NCBI RefSeq assembly: GCF_014287815.1
Contig: NZ_JACOOQ010000019.1
Span: 1 to 62,462 of the forward strand
Direction: 5' to 3'
Source: Clostridium lentum
GTDB lineage: Bacteria > Bacillota > Clostridia > Clostridiales > Clostridiaceae
Length of the DNA stretch: 62,462 nucleotides
Shown here: positions 8,794-16,223 of the stretch, one piece after another
Position numbering within the stretch: position 1 is the stretch's first letter
How the letters are laid out: the number at the start of each line of letters is the position of its first letter
Program-made: the position numbers and the translations under genes
The notes under the pieces: generated by a model
Database searches by the model: none
Seen by the model: only the letters and a program-made list of their open reading frames with translations
Told to the model about the DNA's origin: nothing

Positions 8794-10213
8794 TTTAAAT
8801 GCTGTAATAGCCAATATGGGAAAAGTTGATAATAACAGTAATGTTAATGGTGATAATTCAGTTAAAACTGAAAATAAAAGCAGTAATGGTAATTTTAAAT
8901 CAGTGATGAGTTCCAAGGAAGATTCTCTTTCTAAAACTACAGAAGATAACAAAACAACTGTTGAAAATGTATCTAAAGATATAAATGAAGCTATAGATAA
9001 AACTGAAGTTATTGAAAAAATTGAAAATGGAACTAAGGAGGAAATAATTGAAGAAGTAATGGTATTACTTCAAGCATTAAATATTCCAGTTATTGATAAT
9101 AGTAATTTACCTATAAAAATTTATTTAGAATCTGGCAATACTTCTAGTTTAGATTGTATCAATACTTTAAAAAATATAAATTATTTAAGTGAAATTGCTG
9201 ATTTAAATATTTCATCAGAGCTAATAAATAACAATAACTCTAATGTGTTAGAAAATATAAATTTACTTAAAAATAATACTGTATTTGAATCAGAAAATAT
9301 TAATATATTTGAAAATGTAATAGAAGAAGTGTCTTTAAATAATGGTGAAAATATAGATTTAAATGAAGAAACATCATCTAATATAATCAATTTGCCTATT
9401 AAAGAAATTGTTAAAACTTTAAATTTAGAAGAAGATAAAGTTGTTACAACAGATAATATAGATAAAATATTAACTGTTTTGTGCGATAAAGATGGCAATG
9501 AAATTAAAAAGGATAAATTTATAGAAGTTGTGGATAGTTCTAAAGGCGAAAGCAAAAAGGATACTTCACAAGGTGTTGAAATGTTAAAGATGGTATTTAA
9601 TATAGATAAATCTAATGGTGAGCAAAAAGGTGAAGAAGATATTTTAGCCAAGCTTATGACAATGGATGAAGACATAAATAAAGTTGAAGATTACATAGTT
9701 GAAGACACACCTATATTTACAGAAGTTTTAAATAGTAAAAATGATGTTGCTTCAAGTCTAATATCAGAGGTGAAACCTGTGGTAGTTTCAAGAGAAACAG
9801 TAGCTACTGATGTGGTTTCTAATGTTAAGTATATGGTTAAAAATCAAGTGGAGCAACTTACTGTAAAGATATATCCTAAGGAATTAGGTGAAATAACCAT
9901 AAAGATAATATCTGAAGATGGAATAATGAAGGCAGATATTAAATCAACATCTAAAGAAACATATACATTGTTAAATTCTAATATGGAAGAAATTAAAAAG
10001 CATTTAAGCAATGAAAGTTTAATTATTAAAGAAGTAAATATTGGCTTATATGAAGATACTACTTATTATAGTGGACAAGGTTTTAGTAATGAATTTAATG
10101 ATGAAAGAAATAAAGAAAATTATTTTGTAGAAGATAATGATTCTATAAATATACATAAAGAAGAAAATGAAGAAATTTCAGAAGAAATTTCTAATGTTAA
10201 CTTATTAGCATAG
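8780..10213 (+). CDS. fliK: Flagellar hook-length control protein FliK
   Basis: 477-residue FliK-type protein: a molecular ruler secreted during hook growth that switches export specificity through FlhB. The N-terminal two thirds is low-complexity, rich in Asn, Asp, Glu and Ser, and poorly conserved. The C-terminal domain (about residues 345-430) holds the recognisable core QVEQLTVKIYPKELGEITIK, the Flg_hook fold, followed by an acidic tail. Start ATG 8780 has a near-perfect SD, AAGGAGGTGA. It sits between fliJ and flgD as in Bacillus. Confidence 0.88.
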   Translation: MDLGNLNAVIANMGKVDNNSNVNGDNSVKTENKSSNGNFKSVMSSKEDSLSKTTEDNKTTVENVSKDINEAIDKTEVIEKIENGTKEEIIEEVMVLLQALNIPVIDNSNLPIKIYLESGNTSSLDCINTLKNINYLSEIADLNISSELINNNNSNVLENINLLKNNTVFESENINIFENVIEEVSLNNGENIDLNEETSSNIINLPIKEIVKTLNLEEDKVVTTDNIDKILTVLCDKDGNEIKKDKFIEVVDSSKGESKKDTSQGVEMLKMVFNIDKSNGEQKGEEDILAKLMTMDEDINKVEDYIVEDTPIFTEVLNSKNDVASSLISEVKPVVVSRETVATDVVSNVKYMVKNQVEQLTVKIYPKELGEITIKIISEDGIMKADIKSTSKETYTLLNSNMEEIKKHLSNESLIIKEVNIGLYEDTTYYSGQGFSNEFNDERNKENYFVEDNDSINIHKEENEEISEEISNVNLLA

Positions 10214-10225
10214 GAGAGAATACAT

Positions 10226-10930
10226 ATGTCAGATATAAGTACAATTTCAGGTCAAAGTAGAGCTGGTGGTAATTATACTGTTGGAGGAAAAACTGATAGA
10301 GGAACTTCAATTGTTGAAGCAGGTGGAAGTGTAGATAAAAATGCATTTTTACAAATATTAGTGGCAGAATTATCTAATTTAGATCCAACGGCTGATGCAG
10401 ATTCAACACAATACATATCACAATTAGCACAGTTTTCAACTATGGAACAAATGTCTAATTTAAATACTACAATGTCTAATTCAGCAGCATATAACTTAGT
10501 AGGTAAAGGTGTTACAGTTAATGTTCTTGATAATAAAGGTATTCCTTATACTGGTATAGTTAGAGGTGTAAGTGGAAACAATGGGACGAGTTATACAGTA
10601 TCAATAGAGGTTTATGAGGATAATCAAACAAAGTATATTGATGTTCCAATGAGTAGTATTCAAACGGTTTTAGATGTAGGAGACTCATCACTTTCAGCTT
10701 TAAATAATATGAATACAAATATTGCGATGATGACAGCAAGTTCTTATATAGGAAAATATGTGGAACTTACTGAAAGTAAAGAAAATGGTAATAATGAAAA
10801 GGTAACAGGACAAGTTATGTCTGTATCTAGAGAAAATGGTGCTATAAATATTAAAGTTAAGCTTTTAGATGGAGAGATAAAGACTTACGACTATAGTTTA
10901 GTTGAAAAGGTGCAAGATACTCCAATATAA
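10226..10930 (+). CDS. flgD: Flagellar hook capping protein FlgD
   Basis: Hook scaffold of 234 residues that caps the growing hook and helps add FlgE. The N-terminal signature DKNAFLQILVAELSNLDPTADADS at about residues 37-60 and QFSTMEQMSNLNT are diagnostic. The remainder is a beta-rich domain that in longer homologues folds as Ig-like and tudor-like modules. Twelve bases from fliK with RBS GGAGAG. Confidence 0.94.
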   Translation: MSDISTISGQSRAGGNYTVGGKTDRGTSIVEAGGSVDKNAFLQILVAELSNLDPTADADSTQYISQLAQFSTMEQMSNLNTTMSNSAAYNLVGKGVTVNVLDNKGIPYTGIVRGVSGNNGTSYTVSIEVYEDNQTKYIDVPMSSIQTVLDVGDSSLSALNNMNTNIAMMTASSYIGKYVELTESKENGNNEKVTGQVMSVSRENGAINIKVKLLDGEIKTYDYSLVEKVQDTPI

Positions 10931-10946
10931 CAAAAGAAGGTGAGTT

Positions 10947-11333
10947 ATGGGGTATAGAATAGTTAATGGAAGAGCATATGCTGTAGGTAATTTTTTTAAC
11001 CTGGAAAGTGAAGCAAAATTAACTAATGGTAACACAGGGGAAGTTAGCTTTAATGATGTATTAAATAATGTAAAGACAGAAAATGAAGGATTTATTTTAT
11101 CTAAACATGCTTGTAAAAGATTCAATGAAATAAGCTTTTCAAGAGATGATATGAATGTGATAAATAATGGTTTCGATTTAGCAAAAGAAAAGGGTGCTAA
11201 AAATGCAGTGTTTATATATAAGGATGTGGCATTAATAGCTAATATAAAAAATAGAACAATAATAACTGCCGTAGAGAAAGAAAGAGCAGAAAATAATGTT
11301 TTTACCAATATAGATAGTGTAGTTATATTATAA
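10947..11333 (+). CDS. TIGR02530-like flagellar operon protein
   Basis: A 128-residue protein resembling the small protein encoded between flgD and flgE in many Firmicutes (TIGR02530-type). The visible signature is a central FILSKHACKRFNEISFSRDD followed by a beta-rich end (AVFIYKDVALIANIKNRTIITAVE). No signal peptide or membrane span. Its molecular role is not established; position suggests help in hook assembly. RBS AGAAGGTGAG precedes ATG 10947. Confidence 0.8.
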   Translation: MGYRIVNGRAYAVGNFFNLESEAKLTNGNTGEVSFNDVLNNVKTENEGFILSKHACKRFNEISFSRDDMNVINNGFDLAKEKGAKNAVFIYKDVALIANIKNRTIITAVEKERAENNVFTNIDSVVIL

Positions 11334-11342
11334 AAATTTATT

Positions 11343-11396
11343 AGGCTGGACCAAATATGGAGGCCTTGTCTTGTGGAAAGATAGAAGCAAGAAACA
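11343..11396 (+). other. Structured intercistronic segment before flgE
   Basis: The 91-base gap between the TIGR02530-like gene and flgE is richer in G and C than nearby gaps. It holds two short possible hairpins: GGC...GCC enclosing CCA-AATA-TGG (about 11344-11365) and TTGTCTTG...CAAGAAACAA (about 11367-11396). No T tract follows, so it is not a terminator. It may be a processing or translational control element for the highly expressed hook gene. Confidence 0.3.
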
Positions 11397-11424
11397 AATG
11401 AAAAATTTTTAGGAGGAAATATTT

Positions 11425-12459
11425 ATGTTAAGATCGTTATATTCAGGGATTTCAGGAATGAAAGTAAATCAAACTAAGTTAGACGTTATAGGTAATAACT
11501 TAGCCAATGTAAGTACAACAGCATTTAAAGGATCAAGAGTAAATTTCAGTACTACAATAAGTCAAACATTAGGTAGTGCCAGTGCAGCATCAGATTCTTT
11601 AGGAGGTGTTAATGGTAAGCAAGTAGGTCTTGGAGCACAAATTGCCAGTATAGATAAAATCATGTCTCAAGGTTCAATGCAATCAACATCAAGATCTCTT
11701 GACGTGGCAGTAGATGGAAGTGGATACTTTATGGTGGCTGCAGGTCCAGAGCTTACGGGAGGAACTAATGACAAGATAACAATAGATGATAATGGAATAG
11801 ATGCTATGCCAGCTAATAGCTCTGTGGCATATACAAGAGATGGTTCTTTTGTGTTAGATAATGAAGGTAACCTTTTAACATCAAAAGGTTATAGAGTTTT
11901 AGGGTTTGCTATGAAAACAACAGATACAAAGAATAATAATAATGGAGATAACATAAGACCAGATGGAACAGTATTATACGTTGAATCAAACAATAATACA
12001 GTATCTGTAGATAACCAATTAGTATCTTTAAAAATTCCAGATAAAGTAACTAAAATTGATAAAGCAGGTAAAGAAACCCAAGTTGCAGTAAAGAGTTTTA
12101 ATATATCTGCTGATGGATTAATAACAGGTGTATTAGAAACTGGTGAAATAACAGCTCTTGGTCAAATAGCTATGTCAAGCTTTAAAAATGAAGTTGGTTT
12201 AACAGATATAGGAAACAATATGTATGAACCTTCAGGAAGTTCAGGAGCAGCAATAATTTCAAGTGGTAAAAATAGTCCAACTAATAGGAATAGCTCAGGA
12301 TATGGAGATATTCTTCAAGGATATTTAGAAATGTCAGGAGTAGATATGGCAGAACAATTTACTGATATGATAGTTGCCACTAAAGCTTTCCAAGCAGCAG
12401 GAAAAACAATCACTACAGGTGATGAAATTCTTTCAGAAATAATTAACTTAAAGAGATAG
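11425..12459 (+). CDS. flgE: Flagellar hook protein FlgE
   Basis: Hook subunit of 344 residues. N-terminal D0 motif MLRSLYSGISGMKVNQTKLDVIGNNLANVSTTAFKGSR and the C-terminal helix VDMAEQFTDMIVATKAFQAAGKTITTGDEIL are conserved and needed for export and polymerisation. The centre (about 95-270) is the variable exposed part. RBS AGGAGGAAAT. It follows a 91-base gap and is followed by 155 bases containing two long hairpins, so its transcript segment may be processed or stabilised separately. Confidence 0.93.
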   Translation: MLRSLYSGISGMKVNQTKLDVIGNNLANVSTTAFKGSRVNFSTTISQTLGSASAASDSLGGVNGKQVGLGAQIASIDKIMSQGSMQSTSRSLDVAVDGSGYFMVAAGPELTGGTNDKITIDDNGIDAMPANSSVAYTRDGSFVLDNEGNLLTSKGYRVLGFAMKTTDTKNNNNGDNIRPDGTVLYVESNNNTVSVDNQLVSLKIPDKVTKIDKAGKETQVAVKSFNISADGLITGVLETGEITALGQIAMSSFKNEVGLTDIGNNMYEPSGSSGAAIISSGKNSPTNRNSSGYGDILQGYLEMSGVDMAEQFTDMIVATKAFQAAGKTITTGDEILSEIINLKR

Positions 12460-12477
12460 TTTGTAAATTATTAATTG

Positions 12478-12521
12478 TGAGCAATGAATGATGGATTAAA
12501 TTTAATTTATCATTCAGCTCA
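12478..12521 (+). other. Intercistronic hairpin 1 (flgE-flbD gap)
   Basis: Inverted repeat: TGAGC and TGAATGAT on the left pair with ATCATTCA and GCTCA on the right; a further TTAAATTTAA palindrome fills the loop. No T tract follows, so termination is unlikely. Confidence 0.55.
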
Positions 12522-12538
12522 TAAATTATAGTAAAAAA

Positions 12539-12594
12539 TTGAATTACCAAAAATGAGTTAATTATTTTTAATTGATTCATTATTGGTAATTCAA
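12539..12594 (+). other. Intercistronic hairpin 2 (flgE-flbD gap)
   Basis: Perfect 12-bp arms TTGAATTACCAA (12539-12550) and TTGGTAATTCAA (12583-12594) with a partly self-complementary interior (AATGA/TCATT). It ends 20 bases before the flbD start and lacks a T tract. It probably shapes mRNA stability or processing between the hook gene and the downstream genes. Confidence 0.55.
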
Positions 12595-12614
12595 TAAGCA
12601 AGAAAGGTGTTAGT

Positions 12615-12806
12615 ATGATTGATTTAACAGCAATGAATAATAAAGAATTTACTTTAAATGCAGATCATATAGAAAAGATTGAAGAAGTTCCTGAAACTTT
12701 AATAACACTTACCAATGGGAAAAAGTATATTGTTTTAGAAACTATACATGAAGTAAAAGATAAGGTTATAAGATATAAAAATAGAATAGCTACGTATAGA
12801 ATTTAG
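12615..12806 (+). CDS. flbD: FlbD family flagellar protein
   Basis: A 63-residue FlbD-type protein: MIDLTAMNNKEFTLNADHIEKIEE, then ITLTNGKKYIVLETIHEVKDKVIRYK. This tiny beta-rich family occurs in Firmicute and spirochaete flagellar operons between flgE and motA, as here; its role is unknown. It is not the sigma-54 regulator of the same name in Caulobacter. RBS AAAGGTG precedes ATG 12615. Confidence 0.85.
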   Translation: MIDLTAMNNKEFTLNADHIEKIEEVPETLITLTNGKKYIVLETIHEVKDKVIRYKNRIATYRI

Positions 12807-12818
12807 GGGGAAATTGAT

Positions 12819-13622
12819 GTGAAGAAAACAGATATTATGACGCCGGCTGGGTTTGTACTTGGAGCTGCCTTAATAGGATATGGAATTGTTTCTGGAGGTC
12901 CTTTTAGTATATTTATTGATATTCCATCAATATTCATATGTGTTGGAGGATCTTTAAGTGCTTTATTTATCACATATACTATGGATGAAATAAAAGAGAT
13001 GTTTGGAAGTCTTGGTAATGCATTTAAAGAAAGCAGTGCTTCTCAAAAAGATATAATAGTACAGTTTTCAAATCTTTCACAAAGAGCAAGAAAAGACGGT
13101 TTATTATCTTTAGAAGAAGATATAAGTAATTTAGAAGATCCATTCTTAAAAAAGGGTATGCAAATGGTTGTTGATGGTATTGAGCCGGAAACTATTAAGG
13201 AAATATTAGAACTAGATATATATGAAACTGAAAATAGAGGAATGAATGTGGCAGGTATGTATAGTGCTTGGGGTGGATATGCTCCAGGGTTTGGTATGAT
13301 AGGTACATTAATAGGGCTAGTTCAAATGATGCAAAACTTAAATGATATTCAAAGTATAGCTGTTGGTATGGGAGTTGCACTTCTTACAACTTTCTATGGT
13401 TCATTCTTAGCTAATTACTTTTGTAATCCAATAGGTGCAAATTTAAAAAGACAATGTGCATTAGAAACTGGTACAAGAACTATGATGTTAGAAGGTATCT
13501 TAGCAATACAATCAGGTGTTAACCCAAGAATTGTAGAAGAAAAACTTTTAACTTATTTATCTGCAAAAGAAAGATTAGAATATATAAATAGTAATACAGA
13601 AAATACAGAAGGAGTTGCATAA
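12819..13622 (+). CDS. motA: Flagellar stator protein MotA
   Basis: Stator subunit of 267 residues, four transmembrane helices. Visible spans: about 10-25 and 30-50, and two more around residues 148-168 (PGFGMIGTLIGLVQMM) and 180-200 (VGMGVALLTTFYGSFLANYF). The cytoplasmic loop between spans 2 and 3 contains the charged face that contacts FliG. GTG 12819 follows GGGGG; the overlapping ATG at 12817 is followed at once by a stop in its frame. motB begins three bases later. Confidence 0.93.
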   Translation: MKKTDIMTPAGFVLGAALIGYGIVSGGPFSIFIDIPSIFICVGGSLSALFITYTMDEIKEMFGSLGNAFKESSASQKDIIVQFSNLSQRARKDGLLSLEEDISNLEDPFLKKGMQMVVDGIEPETIKEILELDIYETENRGMNVAGMYSAWGGYAPGFGMIGTLIGLVQMMQNLNDIQSIAVGMGVALLTTFYGSFLANYFCNPIGANLKRQCALETGTRTMMLEGILAIQSGVNPRIVEEKLLTYLSAKERLEYINSNTENTEGVA

Positions 13623-13625
13623 GTT

Positions 13626-14351
13626 ATGGCAAGGAAAAAAGTACAGCGTGATGAACCAAGCGGTGATGAATGGTTAGCTACCTACTCTGATTGTGTTACT
13701 CTTTTGATGACTTTTTTTGTTCTTTTATATGCAATGTCTTCTACTGATGAAGCTAAAATGAGAGCACTTTCTCAAGCTTTCAGAAGTGTAATGGCAGGTG
13801 AAGTTGGGGATAGTATTTTAGAATATAATTTATATAATGGTGATGTTCCTTTAATTGGTGGAGAAACACCAACAGATACTGTAGATGGTGAAAATATTGA
13901 AGAAAGTATGTACTATCAAGTAAGTAAATTTGTTAAGGAGCATGAACTAGAAGCGGCAGTGGAAATAATTGAAACTGAACAAGGTGTTGCCATTCAAGTT
14001 AGAGAAAGTATACTTTTTGAAACTTCAAAATCAACTTTAAGGGAAGATAGCAAGGAAGTATTATCATCTATTGCAGAATTATTATTGTCTATAGATAATA
14101 CTATTGTAGTAGAAGGGCATACTGATAATAGACCTATTTCTACAGCAGAATTTCCTTCTAACTGGGAATTGTCAGTGGATAGAGCTGTAAATGTAGTAAA
14201 ATATTTTGTTGAAAATACAGGCATAGATCCAAAAAGATTAAGTGCTACAGGATATGGTGAACATCATCCAGTGGTGCCTAATGATACTGAAGAAAATATG
14301 GCTAAAAATAGAAGAGTAAATATTTTAATTATAGCTGATGATAAGGAGTAA
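13626..14351 (+). CDS. motB: Flagellar motor protein MotB
   Basis: Stator subunit of 241 residues with one transmembrane helix (about 22-43), whose start holds the proton-binding aspartate D22 in the motif ATYSDCVTLLMTFFVLL. The absence of the sodium-type signature suggests proton coupling, but that is inference. The C-terminal OmpA-like peptidoglycan-binding domain is clear (VEGHTDNRPI at about 160, then SNWELSVDRAVNVVKYF and NRRVNILI). Four bases separate it from fliL. Confidence 0.94.
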   Translation: MARKKVQRDEPSGDEWLATYSDCVTLLMTFFVLLYAMSSTDEAKMRALSQAFRSVMAGEVGDSILEYNLYNGDVPLIGGETPTDTVDGENIEESMYYQVSKFVKEHELEAAVEIIETEQGVAIQVRESILFETSKSTLREDSKEVLSSIAELLLSIDNTIVVEGHTDNRPISTAEFPSNWELSVDRAVNVVKYFVENTGIDPKRLSATGYGEHHPVVPNDTEENMAKNRRVNILIIADDKE

Positions 14352-14354
14352 GAA

Positions 14355-14795
14355 ATGGCAGAAGAAAAGAAAAAAGGTAAAGGTAAACTAATTATTATTA
14401 TAGTTGTAGCATTATTACTGCTAGGTGGAGGAGTTTTTGCTGGAGTATATTATGGTATATCAAAGGCAAATGCTGAAGAAGCACCAATAGTAGAAGCTTA
14501 TACTGAATTAGGGCAATTGCTTGTAAATTTAAGTGATGAAGGTAGCAAAAAATATGTGCAAATGACTGCTACTGTTACTTATGACAGTGCTAATACAGAA
14601 GTAGGAGAAGAAATTACTACTAAGCTTGTTGCTTTAAGAGATTCAGCAATATTTTATTTAAAATCTTTAAAAACTTCAGATTTTACTGCTGATAATGAAG
14701 TTAATTTAAAGAGAGATTTAGTACAAAGATTAAATTCAAATTTAAAATCTGGAACTATTATAGATATTAAATTTAATGAACTTTTAGTTCAATAA
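14355..14795 (+). CDS. fliL: Flagellar basal body-associated protein FliL
   Basis: A 146-residue bitopic membrane protein that supports the stator. A lysine-rich N-terminus precedes a single membrane span (about 12-34, LIIIIVVALLLLGGGVFAGVYYG); the outer domain is a stomatin/SPFH-like beta-alpha fold (YTELGQLLVNLSDEGSKKYVQMTATVTY). In Bacillus fliM, fliY and cheY follow; here they are missing and fliO comes next. Confidence 0.9.
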   Translation: MAEEKKKGKGKLIIIIVVALLLLGGGVFAGVYYGISKANAEEAPIVEAYTELGQLLVNLSDEGSKKYVQMTATVTYDSANTEVGEEITTKLVALRDSAIFYLKSLKTSDFTADNEVNLKRDLVQRLNSNLKSGTIIDIKFNELLVQ

Positions 14796-14811
14796 TAGGA
14801 AGTACATATAT

Positions 14812-15192
14812 ATGGAATTTGTATTGATGAGTATTAAAATTATAGGAACATTAATAGTTCTTATACTTTTAATGCTCTTACTATTAAAATTTAATGAAAG
14901 CAAATTAAATGAGGTAAATTCAAGAAAAACCATAAGAGTAATTGAAAGAACTCAGTTATCAAAAGATGTATCTTTACAAATAATAAAGATAGGAAAAAAA
15001 GCATATGTAATGTCAGTATCACCTTCTAAAGGTGAATTTATAAAAGAGCTAACTGAAGAAGAGCTAAATGAGATTGAAGTTTTAAAGAAATTTGAAATTG
15101 AAAAAAATAAAGAAGCTTTTAATAATATTATAAAGCCTTTTGAGGAAGTAATAAATAAACTAAAGAAAAGGAAAAATAAATATGAAAAATAA
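14812..15192 (+). CDS. fliO: Flagellar biosynthesis protein FliO (FliZ-like)
   Basis: A 126-residue protein with an N-terminal membrane helix (about 4-25), then IRVIERTQLSKDVSLQIIKIGKKAYVMSVS, the FliO/FliZ signature, and a lysine-rich cytoplasmic tail. FliO is a scaffold for assembly of the FliP ring. It overlaps fliP by 11 bases, consistent with coupled expression. Confidence 0.85.
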   Translation: MEFVLMSIKIIGTLIVLILLMLLLLKFNESKLNEVNSRKTIRVIERTQLSKDVSLQIIKIGKKAYVMSVSPSKGEFIKELTEEELNEIEVLKKFEIEKNKEAFNNIIKPFEEVINKLKKRKNKYEK

Positions 15193-15937
15193 AAAAGCTT
15201 ATAAATTAATAGTGTTTTTTATAATAGCAATTACTTTCATGATTCCAAAGGAAGCTTTTGCATCGCCACATTTTAATTTATCTGTTAGTAGTGGAGATAC
15301 TCCAGCAGATTATGTGGATAGTATAAAAATACTTATATTTTTTACAATGTTAACATTATTACCATCATTTATAATAATGTTTACATCATTTACTAGAATA
15401 ACGGTGGTCTTTTCATTATTAAAGAATGCCATAGGAGCGCAGCAATCAATACCTAGTCAAATTTTAGTTGGATTAGCTATTTTTTTAACTATTTTCATAA
15501 TGCAACCAGTATATACAGAAATAAATGAAGTTGCATTAAAGCCGTATTCAAATGAAGAAATAACTTTTGAGCAAGCACTTGAAAATGCATCTAATCCAAT
15601 AAAGGATTTTATGTTAAAAGAAACAAGGCAAAAGGATTTGGAATTATTTGTTGATGCCGCAAAGCTTAATAGTGGAGAATTAACAAGAAAAAATATTCCT
15701 TTATATTCTATTGTTCCTGCTTTTGCCATAAGTGAATTAAAAACAGCATTTCAAATAGGATTTTTATTATTTGTACCATTTATGGTAATAGATATGATAG
15801 TAGCCAGTGTGCTTATGTCTATGGGTATGATGATGCTTCCACCAACAGTTATATCTTTGGCATTTAAATTGTTATTATTTGTAATGGTAGATGGATGGAA
15901 TTTAATTGTAAAATCATTAATTACAAGTTTTTCGTGA
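15182..15937 (+). CDS. fliP: Flagellar export gate protein FliP
   Basis: Core pore-forming subunit of the export gate (251 aa). It carries the cleavable-type signal peptide seen in many FliP proteins (about 1-27, ending EAFA) and then four membrane segments. Motifs FTRITVVFSLLKNAIGAQQSIPSQILVGLA and the C-terminal MGMMMLPPTVISLAFKLLLFV are diagnostic. Confidence 0.95.
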   Translation: MKNKKAYKLIVFFIIAITFMIPKEAFASPHFNLSVSSGDTPADYVDSIKILIFFTMLTLLPSFIIMFTSFTRITVVFSLLKNAIGAQQSIPSQILVGLAIFLTIFIMQPVYTEINEVALKPYSNEEITFEQALENASNPIKDFMLKETRQKDLELFVDAAKLNSGELTRKNIPLYSIVPAFAISELKTAFQIGFLLFVPFMVIDMIVASVLMSMGMMMLPPTVISLAFKLLLFVMVDGWNLIVKSLITSFS

Positions 15938-15948
15938 GGTGAATAAAA

Positions 15949-16215
15949 GTGAGTGAAGCGTTATTAAATGGAATAATAAAAGAATCTATAATGACAGTAA
16001 TAAAGGTGGCAGGACCTTTTTTAGCTGCTGCATTAATTATAGGTCTTATAATAAGTATAATTCAAGCAACAACCCAAATACAGGAACAAACTTTAACTTT
16101 TGTTCCAAAATTGTTAGGAATATGTGCAATAGGATTATTTTTAGCTTCTTGGATATCAAAAACTATGGTTCAATATACAGAAAATATATATAATATCATT
16201 ACTAAGATATCTTAG
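15949..16215 (+). CDS. fliQ: Flagellar export gate protein FliQ
   Basis: 88-residue protein with two membrane helices (about 15-38 and 50-70). Contains the family motif GLIISIIQATTQIQEQTLTFVPK. GTG 15949 is used with SD GAGGTGAA. It assembles with FliP and FliR around the gate pore. Confidence 0.93.
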   Translation: MSEALLNGIIKESIMTVIKVAGPFLAAALIIGLIISIIQATTQIQEQTLTFVPKLLGICAIGLFLASWISKTMVQYTENIYNIITKIS

Positions 16216-16223
16216 GGGGATAA

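Noticed and set aside
8780..10213. Repetitive fliK centre as a separate or horizontally acquired gene
   Set aside because: Low-complexity acidic and Asn-rich centre is normal for FliK; the C-terminal domain is in the same frame.
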